A DNA stretch of 64,000 nucleotides from Apiotrichum sp. Y4204 (taxonomy: Eukaryota; Basidiomycota; Tremellomycetes; Trichosporonales; Trichosporonaceae). Positions 21,775 through 31,653 of this stretch are shown here, piece by piece. Numbering within the stretch: position 1 is the stretch's first letter; every line of letters starts with the position of its first letter. The stretch covers positions 43,478 to 107,477 of the forward strand of contig JAMYHL010000106.1 of assembly GCA_025531455.1 (NCBI GenBank). Reading direction: 5' to 3'. The translations under genes and the position numbers were made by a program. The notes beneath the pieces were generated by a model. The model saw nothing but the letters and a program-made list of their open reading frames with translations. It was not told where the DNA came from and did not search any database.

Positions 21775-23806
21775 ATGGCCGAAGGAGCTGTCGCCGAGCG
21801 TTCGCGCTCACCATCACCAACGCTGCCTTCGCTGGAGAAGCTCAGCTTAGAGACAGCACCGACCCCAAACCATGTAACTCCAAACAATGTAACCCCAAAC
21901 TCCGTCGCCCGCCCACCATGCCCTACCACCAGGACATCGCCGACGACAGCAAAAATCCCACCTCCGTTGCTTCCAACAACATCAGCTCCTTCTCACCTTG
22001 AATCCCACTCCCAGTCCTCCCCGACCAGCGCCCGGATCCCTACTGGCCCCATTGCAGGGCGTCCGCCACCATTCGCGGGAGCGGCTGGTGGGCGTCCACC
22101 CATGCGTGGTGGCCCAATGCCGCTAGGAATGCGGGCCGGCGGCGGTGGAGGCGCAGCACAGTTGCAAACACGCCTTCCCCCATCCCTGCAGGCCAAGATG
22201 GACAAGGTGAGTCGGTGTGGCGGCCATTGATTCACCCTACGATACTGATCACTCGCAGCTCGCAGCTCAACGGAGTGGCACACCAGGACCGACTCCCAAC
22301 GGCTTCGGTGGTCCTTCCCCGCAAGCGACGTCCATGGGCGCCTTGCTGCGTGCACAGGCTATGCGTCCGGCACAAGGTAGCAGCCCTGCTGTCGGCCCAA
22401 ATTCCGGACCTCTTGGCTTGGCTGCTCGGCGTGCAGCTGGGGGACGGCCATCATTGAACCTTGGCGGCGGAGTTTCAGCGAGTGCCCCAGCCCGGACCGG
22501 CGGCTTAGCAGGACGCCGCGGGCCCCCAGGCGGGCTGTCGCTTGCCCAAATGCAGGGGGCACCAGAGGCGGATAGCGGGTCAAAGTTCAACGACTTTCAC
22601 AGCATCATGGACCCATCTGGTTCGCTCAAGTTCAGCAAAGCGGTGCTCCATGCTGGAGGCGTCGACTTTGGCAACGGGCAGAGCTTCAAGATCAACATGG
22701 ACGAGATGGAGATTCTTGGCGAGCTTGGCAAGGGCAATTACGGTAGCGTGCAGAAGGTGTTTCACCGTCCGACCGGCGTCCTGATGGCCATGAAGGTAGG
22801 TGTTTCCACTAGACAAGACACTGACAAGCAGGAAATCCGCCTTGAGCTTGACGAGTCCAAGCTGAACGGTATCATCATGGAACTCGACATTCTTCATCGT
22901 GCGGTCGCCCCAGAGATTGTCGAATTTTACGGAGCGTTTACTATCGAGTCATGCGTCTACTACTGCATGGAGTTTATGGACGCGGGTTCGCTCGACAAGC
23001 TCACCAGCACGAGTACTCCGGCTTCCGTGACGGGTGGTATGGTCGGCGAGGCGAAGGCTGCGACGCAGCCTTTGTCCGACCAGCTAGTCCCCGAGCCGGT
23101 GCTTCGCCGCATGACCGTTGCCATCGTCCGTGGACTGCGGTTCCTGAAGGATGAGTTACAAATCATGCATCGCGACGTCAAGCCGACCAATATTCTCATG
23201 AACACCAAGGGCGAGGTCAAGCTGTGCGACTTTGGCGTCTCTGGACAGCTCGAAAAGTCGCTTGCCAAGACCAACATTGGCTGCCAGAGCTACATGGCCC
23301 CCGAGCGCATCAAGGGCGAGTCGCAGAATCAAAAGTCGACGTACACCGTTTCTTCCGATGTGTGGTCTGTCGGCCTGAGCCTAATCGAAGTCGCCACCGG
23401 CGTGTACCCTTACCCGCCCGAGACATACTCGAACGTGTTTGCCCAGTTGACAGCAATCGTCAACGGGCCGGCTCCGGCGCTACCGGACAGCTACAGCGAC
23501 GATGCCAAGGACTTTGTCGCCCAGTGGTGAGTGCTCGCGCTATTCCGCAGCCACCGCGCTAGCGGAAAAGGGCCCATGGGAATTGTGCGGAGCACATTCC
23601 ATCCATGTGTTATCATTGTGGTGAGCCGTGCTGACTTCAGTCTCCGCAAGGACCCGAACGCACGCCCAACGTACGCCGAGCTCCTGCAGCACCCTTGGTT
23701 GCTTGCCGACAAGGACGCCGATGTCGACATGCCCGCGTGGGTCGCGCAGCAGATGGAGCTACAGGCGCAGCGAACTGTGGTCCCCCTCGCCGAGGTGGAG
23801 GCGTAA
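21775..23806 (+). CDS. PBS2: MAP kinase kinase of the HOG osmostress pathway (Pbs2 type)
   Basis: A dual-specificity kinase that activates the Hog1 MAPK in the cytosol. Join(21775..22206, 22259..22795, 22832..23526, 23641..23806), 609 residues. The N-terminal 280 residues are a Pro/Ser/Gly/Arg-rich scaffold region. The kinase domain starts at about residue 285: glycine loop GELGKGNYGSV, catalytic Lys323 in LMAMK, HRDVKPTN with Asp438, DFG with Asp456, and the MAPKK activation-loop sites Ser466 and Thr470 in SLAKT. The GCQSYMAPERI that follows is characteristic of Pbs2/Wis1. The C-terminal QCLRKDPNARPTYAELLQHPWL is restored by intron 3. A Ser/Thr/Ala-rich insert of about 28 residues sits after the hinge (GSLDKL..QPLSDQLV). 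Intron 2 is only 36 nt, a multiple of three and stop-free, so its retention would put 12 residues between Lys323 and EIRLE. The start is the first ATG in frame. Confidence 0.95.
22796..22831 (+). other. 36-nt in-frame stop-free intron of PBS2
   Basis: GTAGGT..CTGAC..CAG, phase 0. Removing it gives the conserved LMAMK-EIRLE of MAPKKs; leaving it in inserts 12 residues without a stop. Confidence 0.85.
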
Positions 23807-24978
23807 GGTGTTTTAGGGGGGACACCTACGACGCGTGTGTGCAACTGTGTGCCACAACCTGTGTATCCAGAGAAGCGTTGGGCCAGGGAGGGCGAAACAT
23901 GTAGAGAGCCACTCCGTTACTGTGCGCCATCCGTGACGAGGACGATTAGGTTTCGAGCACGGGCACAGCAGGCGACACAGGCTGTCATGCGGCTTGAAAC
24001 CGAGCAGAACCATTTTGGTGATCGTGACTGATGATTGACACTGGTCCCGGAGGGATGATCCACATCTCGGGAATGCGCAGGACCCTGTGAAAGGGATCAC
24101 AGCGACGCTACGCCTAACCGGCCGGCTCCCGTATCCTCGTTTGACTCGGTACCTTCGCTCGCTGTCCAATACTCGAAATCCACTCCACATCCACATTCTG
24201 CATTCACCACCTCATTCCGACCTCGACATGACATTCTACAATTTGCGGTCGCTGCACGCGGCCCGAGAGCCGCCGGGGTCCACGGCAACTACGACCTCTC
24301 TCGATCCGTATTTCCCAGTAGAGCCATTCCATCTGCTCCGTATCCGTTCCCACCCCCTAAAAATTGGGTTCTTTGTGTTTGCTTTTTTTACATAGGATGT
24401 ATGGTATGGTATGCTTCAGCAGCACAGCACCATGTGCGTCATACGCCACTCGATACATTAACTAGCAGCTGCATGTCGCGCTACAGTCGCTGCCGGCATA
24501 GTGCGAGCCGCGGTATGCGCGCGCATTACAGCGCAACATGAGCCCCGAGGCCCCGAGGCCCCGAGGCACGCGCGATCGCTGCATCGCTATCCGATTCAGA
24601 GCCTCGGAAAGTTCAGAAGGTCTGCTGCAGAATATCGCTGCACGACCAGCATAAGCCTACAAGGCTACAAACCTACCAGCCCACAGACCACGCAAGCCCA
24701 AATCAGCCGACCAGGCATTTCCCGTCCGCGCCGCGCGCAAACAGAGTTCCCGCGGGGCACGTGTGCACCTCATGTGCCGGCGTACCGGCCTGCAGGTCAT
24801 GTGCGCATATGGCGGAACCGGCGTGCAGAGCAAGCGGACGAATGGTCTTGTGGGTGTGTTCATGATCTGACAGGATCCTGGGAATTCTGGGAATCCTGTC
24901 CCTGCCTCAATCCGTTCCGTCCACTCTCACGAGCGGAGCTAGCGGGGAATATACCATAGTTTTACTGCACGTGCCGCC
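23807..24978. other. Intergenic, 3' of PBS2
   Basis: This holds the PBS2 3' region and then non-coding sequence up to the assembly gap. A triple GCCCCGAG repeat lies at 24542-24565. A 55-codon frame from the ATG at about 24228 has no recognisable motif and is not called. Confidence 0.45.
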
Positions 24979-25008
24979 NNNNNNNNNNNNNNNNNNNNNN
25001 NNNNNNNN
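24979..25008. other. Assembly gap (30 N)
   Basis: A block of 30 undetermined bases. The size is probably nominal or estimated, so distances across it are uncertain. Confidence 0.95.
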
Positions 25009-25068
25009 TCAATTCTAAGGTGGGGTGGTTGGGGGGTTTTTACCATTTTTTTTCTGCAGTGGCCCCCT

Positions 25069-25069
<1 letters not shown>

Positions 25070-25104
<35 letters not shown>
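25070..25104. repeat. Poly-C homopolymer run (35 C)
   Basis: Uninterrupted run of 35 C, 60 bp after the assembly gap and preceded by other homopolymer-like stretches (G6, T8). This is either a real hard-to-sequence C tract or an assembly artefact associated with the gap. Confidence 0.9.
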
Positions 25105-25180
25105 ACACCCCGAGGTTCGAGGACAATAAACAAAAGTGCACTCTAGGATATTCTTAGGGCGGAACGGCCTCGTGCACCGT

Positions 25181-25256
25181 GGAGAGCTGGATTATGGAGA
25201 GCTGGAGAGCTGGAGAACCGGAGAACCGGAGAACTGGAGAACTGGAGGACTGGAGA
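25181..25256 (+). repeat. 9-bp minisatellite (CTGGAGARC)n
   Basis: Imperfect units GGAGAGCTG, CTGGAGAGC, CCGGAGAAC and CTGGAGAAC repeat through about 75 bp. Confidence 0.85.
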
Positions 25257-26100
25257 GGGGACCACAAGTCTGAGCACGCCGGCACGATTAACCACCTCGT
25301 GGCCCCGTCAATCTCATTCCCGCTACCTTGTCCCTTCCAAGGACCCAATGCTCCACAGCGGCAAGACCGCAGGCCGCGAGCTCCAAACTCGAAAATATCC
25401 ACTCTTCTGTCTGGCTGCAGATTCTTAGGATCCGGGATACATCGCTCTCTACGCCGCTCTGTGCCCATTCGCATTCCCACTAGCCCGCACCCAGTGCCCA
25501 GCGCCCAGCCCAGCGCCCACCGGCCACCCGCTACCGGCCACCGACCAGTGTTGCCTAGTCTCTCGTGTCTCCCTGTCGCGCCATACGTGTCCACGCAGCG
25601 TAATTGTCGCCGCCACCAAGACTGAGAGACTGAAAGACTGATGATACTGCGAGACGGCGAGTCTGCGCTAGCCGCGGTCATTGGCGTCGTCATTCGATGG
25701 CATCACACTACTTAAGGCTAAAGCGGCACATAGATATCAGTCAGCACAGTCGACATGAGCTCGTATCGCCGTACACTCGTATCATCCTCGGCGGCATCTC
25801 GCGGCCCGCCACGGCTCGCTGCCGCTGGTGCCGTTTCGGCAGATAGCAAGATTACGCATGTTTCTGCGTTCTTCTGCGCCGCAACACTTGACCAAAGAGC
25901 CAAGAACACAGATTGCAATCCATCCACTCCGGTCGGCCGGTGGCTTCTGGGCATGGGACTCGTGGGCATGTGGGCAGCTGGATGGCACAATGGCACACCT
26001 GGCATATCTTCACCTGACCCCTCGATTCTGACATCTGACAGACCTAACATCTCACTTGTCACTTCGCAAGTCAGTATTACCGCCTACCGTCGGTAAGTCT

Positions 26101-26130
26101 CGGCGCATCACGGCGCATCACGGCTCATCA
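26101..26130 (+). repeat. 10-bp tandem repeat, three units
   Basis: CGGCGCATCA twice, then CGGCTCATCA, about 50 bp beyond the PMT2 stop codon. Confidence 0.9.
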
Positions 26131-26177
26131 CGGTTCCGCTGCTGCACTGGTATACATTGATCGCCATCTAGACCCGA

Positions 26178-29100
26178 CTAGTCGAGCTTGTTGATCTTCG
26201 CCTCGGGCTTGTCCGCGTCCGCCTCTGGCGCGTCCCGCTTGTTGGCCTCGTTGGCGCCGCCGTGCCAGCCGCCCTCGTCGTGCTCCGCGGCAGTCACCTC
26301 CAGGGCGCCGGCGTCAAGGCCGACGGGCGCGCGGTCGTCGGCTTGAATGTCCGCGACGTGCGTCGCGTCGCCGGGGCTCACCGCCGTCGAGTCCTTCATG
26401 TGCACCTCGTTGGCGGGGCCGACTGGCGCGACGGTCCTCTCCTCCTGCGCGGCCTCGTCGCCGCCGTCGAACGCGTTCGGGATCGGCTCCGGCTCGTCAA
26501 ACTTCGGGCTCGGCACAGCGCTCGCCGACGACACGCCCGCGTCAACGTACACCTTTTGGTCGGGCGGGTTGTACTGCGACACCGAGTCGTAGAAGTCGTT
26601 GCTGGGGGTCAACAACGGACTCTGGGGTGATACCTCTTTACTCACCAAGCAAAGTCCCAGTTCTTAAGCCACTTGGCGTTGTTGCACTTGGCCTTTGTCC
26701 ACTGGCCGGCGTACGCAAGCGGGGAGAAGTAGTTGTACGCCCAGAGCGCGACAATAACAATCGCGACGACAATCTGGAATCGGGTCCGCGGGCGGATGCG
26801 CGAGGTGGCATAGTCGAACACGGTGCAGAAGAGCAGGATAGCAAACCACAAGGCCGGGAGGTAGTGGTGCAGGAAGAGCTGGCGCTGCATGAGGAAGAAA
26901 GGCAGGTAGTGCAGCGCCCAGCCCATGAGGAGGAACGCGCACGCCTCGTCGTAGAACGCAATCTTCGCTGTGGGTTAGCCAAAGCGATGTTTCCTTAACC
27001 CACGCTGGTAGAGGTCGCGGTAGCCGCGCTTGGCACGGAGAATCAGCACGCCACGGAAGACGATGTACGCGAGGATCGCCAGCGAGGAGCCCCACCAAAT
27101 AACAGGGTTGCCGATGAGGTACACCTGGCGGTGGTCGCGCACCCAGAAGTTCTGGCGTCAAATCTCAGCGACACTTTTCTCACTCACAATGCCGCGACGG
27201 AGGACCGGCCAGTGGTGGGGACGCGAGTCGTACGCGTGGCGGTCAGTCAGACCCGCGTTCGTGCGCCACATGACGCCCTGGAGCTCGAGGAACTTGGAGA
27301 GGAACGACGGGCGCTCGTAGTTGACCTTTTCGGCGTCGGGGTCGACTGGATGTCAGCTGTCTGTCCATTCTTCCGGAGCTCACGCTGTGCATGCTTGTTG
27401 GTCTCAATGAACCACAGCGAGTTGTCCCACGTGGGGTTCTTGTTGCAGGTGACCTCCTGCTGCTCAAAGCCCCACTCGGGGAGCTTGACCTTGTGGGAGA
27501 AGAGGTAGCAGCCGGTCATGACATGGCGGAGACGGAACTGGGAGCGGAGAGTGCGGAGACGGTGGCGCGCCTGCTTGTCCTTGCGTCCGCGCGTCTTGGG
27601 GACAATTTCGACAATGAAGTCGTCGTTGGCATCACCGGCAAAGCCCGGGAAGCCGTAGCCCGAAACCTCGTTCTGGAAGTCGACCTCGGAGATGGGGGGC
27701 CGCACATCGTGCGAGTGCAAGCGCTTGTCAGTCGAGATGTGCTCGAGGCGAATCTTTGAGCCGGTGAGGACCGAGTCAAAGGGGAGGTCGTCCCACGGGT
27801 ACGACACGGGGCCGTCGGGGGCTGAAGCATTCACAATGCGCCACAGATTGTTGTCGTCGCGGTGGGGGTAGAGCGTAATCTGCTGCTGCTGCGAACCACC
27901 GGGGTACGCGTGCGGGTGCGAGTGAAGGTATCCACCCTGGGTGTTGACGTGTCGGATCGAGACGTGCGAGCCGTAGCCGACGTCAGCAAAAGTGTCGTCC
28001 ATGCTGTGGCCCTGAAGCGTGTGCTGGAACTCGGAGGACATGAAGCCGTCGCCATCGCCCGACATGTCGAGGATCCAGAAGTGGATGCCAAAGGTGAGCA
28101 TGTAAATGGAGATGGGGAGGACGATGAGGCAGGCGGCGCGCGCAATAAAGTGTCGCGCCCACATCGCCGGGGTGACCTTGAGGTTACCGAGGAGGAGCCA
28201 CAACTGGCGGATGGTGCCAAAGCCAATGGTCGCAATGGTGAACAGGCCGACCCACTTGCATGACGAAACTGCGCCGAGCGCCGCGCCCGTGAGCGCGAGG
28301 TTCTGCCACCATGACCTGGTGAATGCGCGACCCTCGCTGTCGTCGTTGGAAAAGCGCACCCAGAAGAAGATGGTGAGCGCGGTGAAGAAGACGAGATACG
28401 AGTCGAGGAGAATAAGGCGCGACTGGGTTATGAGCGCGTTCTCAAAGGTGACGAGGAGCGCGCCGAGGAGTGCCGAGGCAAGGCTCAGGCGGAGAGCAAT
28501 AAGAGTAAGGAACGTGATGGGCACAAGGGCGAGACCGAGAATGGCGGGGAACGACCGCATCACAATGTAGGGAACCTTTGGCTCGATGTAGTCCCTGGAG
28601 TGTGAGCTGCGCTACCATATGTCCAGCTCACTTTCCGATGTCCTTGAAATCAAACTGGCCGTCAAAGCCGCCGATAAACGCCGAGAGCGTGACCAGCAGC
28701 TTGGCAAGCGGGGGATGAACGTCCATAAAGTATTTGCGGCGAATGTACTTTGCGGCGAAGCCGCCAAAGTGAACCTCGTCGAAGCTGCGGTTAGGGACGG
28801 GACATTGGGCAGACGACGAGCAATGAGGGGATGGGACACTGTTGGCAGCAGTGCTGCCTCTCGATCCAGCTGTCAAATCCACCCCCCTCTCCATTGCCTC
28901 CTAGACTCACACAACGGAAGTCGGCCAACCGAGGTTCCACAGGCGTACAAACGAGGCAAGGACACACACCGCCGAGAGGAGCACCCACTCGCGCCTGCGG
29001 AGACCGGCAATGGCGCCTGCGCGCCCGTGTCCGCGGCGCCCGAATCCAGTCGCGGCAACGGGACCCTCGTGTTTGAGGCGGAGGCGGGCGTCGGCGTCTG

Positions 29101-29242
29101 CTTCGGGAGTGCGTGCGGCGTGAGCTTCGCGGTCGCGAGAGTCGAAGCGCATCTCGGGAGGCACGCTGCTCGCCCCCGACAGGGGACCGCCGCTTAGTGG
29201 CGGGGAGCCGCGCGCGCCGCGCCGCGATATCGAGGAGGCCAT
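26178..29242 (-). CDS. PMT2: Protein O-mannosyltransferase, PMT2 subfamily
   Basis: An ER integral membrane enzyme that transfers mannose from dolichol-phosphate-mannose to Ser/Thr of secretory proteins; it usually works as a heterodimer with a Pmt1-type partner. Complement exons: 29242..28911, 28784..28632, 28594..27384, 27345..27188, 27151..27004, 26967..26646 and 26601..26178, 915 residues. The N-terminal about 85 residues are a hydrophilic cytosolic tail. The first membrane segment leads to WPTSVVFDEVHFGGFAAKYI, which holds the essential lumenal Asp-Glu pair. Several membrane helices follow, then a MIR region with GGYLHSHPHAYPGGSQQQQ, ITLYPHRDDNN and LHSHD; these forms are characteristic of the PMT2 group rather than PMT1 or PMT4. 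Four more C-terminal helices end near WTKAKC. A final about 140-residue acidic, Ala/Glu/Asp-rich tail without helices is an extension compared with yeast Pmt2. Four of the six introns are 36-38 nt. Confidence 0.93.
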
Positions 29243-29930
29243 ATCCAACTGTATGAGCTAGGCTCGGTGGTCGGAGGTCGGAGGGTGGGGGTTGGGACAA
29301 GAAAGTGTTGTAGAGTAGAGATGTTTGGCTGGAGGAGCTTGCTTCGGAGCAACGCACGACGTGGATGGACTCTGCGAGCTGCGAGCTGCCGAGGCGGCGC
29401 AGCAGGGTAATTTGGTGCAACGCCTACGGGGCGCGGGTGACGGCAGTGGCTCCCTCCCTTTTCGGGTGTCACAGGCAAGCTAGCAATGTCGCATATGTCG
29501 CATGTCGCTCAGTGGCGGCCACGTGGAGCCTGTCTCACATGAGCTCATGAGCATATGAGCATTGTGCATACTGCACACTACTTGCTTGCACTACGTACTC
29601 TGGTACAGCAAGAGGAGCTAGCATCTAACGCATGCATAACGCACGCCTGGTCGGCGTGTTTCGTAGTGGCAGGTAAAAGGGATCCGAGGGCATGTTCATG
29701 TCGCAACGAGGTTTACAATTTACGACCTATCGTTTCGGGCCGGAGACACAAGTATCACGTCTGCCCGCGCCAGAGCGCCCATGTGCCAGCTGTGCCAGTG
29801 TGCAGTGTGCCAGTGGTCTGCGGCGTGGGGCCGCGATGAATGCCATCATGAATGGTCACTGTGCAATGTGCGATGTGCTTGTATACATGATGAATGAATG
29901 TACAATCTTCTGCGTCCTATGCTCGTCTCA
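29243..29930. promoter_or_regulatory. PMT2 promoter region
   Basis: PMT2 and CSL4 are both on the - strand, so this holds the PMT2 upstream region and the CSL4 3' end. Near-palindromic CATGAGCTCATGAGCATATGAGC lies at about 29537-29559. No gene is seen. Confidence 0.4.
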
Positions 29931-30950
29931 TCACGCGCCCTCGGGCTTGGCGACCTTGCGCTTCTCCACACGGCCGGTCTGCGGGTCCTCCATCTCCTGG
30001 TAGGATGCCGGGAGAAGCGGGTTTCCTGTGGGCAAGTTAGATCATCTCCGTTAAAAATGGAGTTTTGGACGGCACGCATAGTCAGGACGCACCGTCTTCG
30101 GAAGTCGCGTAGACCACACCCAGCTCGTTGGCCGCTGTTGAGAGGTAGTAGCTGCGCGCGTCGCCGAGGGAGAGCTGGGGTTAGAATACCCCACAATGGC
30201 CTGACAGGCAGTACACTTATCAAGATCACCGACTCAGTGCGAGGAAGGTAACATTGACAGTCTGTCACCTGCGATTCCAACACTCACCACCTTAGCCTTG
30301 ACGATATCGCCGAGCCGGAAGCACTCGCTCATCTTGACCTTGTCGCGCTCCGTCAACCTTGGAATCAGTACATTCTGTAAGCTTCGCCAGTGACTCACCG
30401 CACATCGGCGATGCGCACGACACCGGTCAGCTCCTCGGTCGAGTCGGCCACGGGACGGTAGTTGACAACCTGTATGACAATATGCGCCTGCTGCGGCGAG
30501 AGGCGGGATACCTGACATCAGAGGTGCAAGAGTACGGGGGACGCACTTGTCCGATGACCTGTCGTCAGTGACAGTCCTAGAGCTCATGGTCAGTTCTGCA
30601 ACTCACGACACAGCCAATGTCCGGGACGGCGCCGGCTTCCTCCTTGCCGATCACGCTCACCACCTGGAGTCAGAGGATGCTACATCTTGGGTTGGAGGCT
30701 TGGAAGCGGACCGCATGCATGGCGTGTATTGACATCTTGACAGTATCGCCGCACCTGCATCCAAGTCTCCAAGCATCGACAACAGCACAACAACACATAC
30801 CGCTCCATCACGCTGTGGTCTGCCGACGACGCTGGCGAGGATCCTTCCGCCTGCCTCGTAGCACCCTTGCCCGCACTGAGGGAGGGGCGGGGTGGTGAAT
30901 GCAGCCGGGAGTGGCTGTCCTGGGAGGACGAGCGGGGTGGTGGATGCCAT
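29931..30950 (-). CDS. CSL4: RNA exosome cap subunit Csl4 (EXOSC1)
   Basis: An S1/KH-ring cap subunit of the nuclear and cytoplasmic RNA exosome that helps guide RNA into the 3'-5' degradation channel. Complement exons: 30950..30801, 30663..30607, 30558..30547, 30511..30399, 30357..30288, 30174..30093 and 30025..29931, 192 residues, matching the family's usual size. The N-terminal domain has LVLPGQPL and GRILASVVGRPQRDG. The S1 domain has PDIGCVVIGQVSRLSPQQA, VNYRPVADSTEELTGVVRIADV and RLTERDKVKMSECFRLGDIVKAKV. The C-terminal zinc-ribbon-like part starts LSLGDARSYYLSTAANELGV and ends in EMEDPQTGRVEKRKVAKPEGA; the Cys ligands of the metal site seen in other members appear absent. Seven exons are packed into 1.02 kb, one of them only 12 nt. 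The gene is divergent from LAT1. Confidence 0.92.
30547..30558 (-). other. 12-nt microexon of CSL4
   Basis: The exon GTCATCGGACAA (Val-Ile-Gly-Gln) is flanked by a 48-nt upstream intron and a 35-nt downstream intron. Including it gives the continuous S1-domain sequence GCVVIGQVSRLSP; skipping it keeps frame and removes four residues. Confidence 0.75.
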
Positions 30951-31653
30951 TTGATGTGGGCACGGGTGAGGCGAGTGGATGGGTGGGTGGGTGGGTATTG
31001 TTGTTGTTGAAGCGCGTGTGTGCTCGAAGTGAACGACCTCCACCAGAACAGAAGAATCTGCTGCCAGCTGAGAGAGAGTGGAGTCCAATAATAATAAATT
31101 CCAATTCCAATTCCTCTCTGCCCACTGCTGCCATTTTTTTCTACCTTCCCCTTTTCCTCTGTAAACGCCGATCCGGAAAATAGCCACCGAGCGGAGTGGA
31201 CTGGTCCGCTGGGCACATTGGCTGGGGGAATGGCTGAACATTCCGAGGATGACATCATAAAACGTGGTAAATGCGTGGTGTTTTGTATGGGAGAAGCTGT
31301 GGTGGGGAGGTCCGCTGCAGCCCACGGGCCGGCGGCAACGGATAGGAACACGGGCTGCCGTTGGCTGTCAGTCGCCCCCCTCCCCCAATGCAATTGACAA
31401 TTCACAGCCTGGACGACTGCAGTACTGCAGTGCACTGTATGCAGAGTGTGGGGTAGCAGAGGGAGAGACACACCCTGGGTGAAGGGGGATCATGTGCAAC
31501 CACCACCTAGACCATATCCAGCCCACCATCCATCAACATCTTTGCTCGACATCGACGAGCGGGCATCCCAGTTTGGTTTCGTTTTTTTTCCTTTCGCTCT
31601 CACTACCACCTGCATCCCCCTCCCCATCACCCATCTCACGCCCTCTTGCAACA
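30951..31653. promoter_or_regulatory. Divergent promoter CSL4 / LAT1
   Basis: About 700 bp between two divergent starts, with a GGGTG-rich tract near 30985-31000 and a C/T-rich leader before LAT1. No additional gene is seen. Confidence 0.5.

Larger units (their letters stand above)
25105..26177. other. Intergenic with minisatellites
   Basis: No gene is supported. The segment holds a GGAGAGCTGGAGAACCGGAGAAC-like 9-bp array at 25181-25256, a CCCAGCGCCCA-rich stretch at about 25495-25555, and three CGGCGCATCA-type units at 26101-26130, before the PMT2 stop codon. Confidence 0.45.

Noticed and set aside
25070..25104. Poly-C tract as a telomere or rDNA end
   Set aside because: It is a plain homopolymer beside an assembly gap, with ordinary genes on both sides of it.
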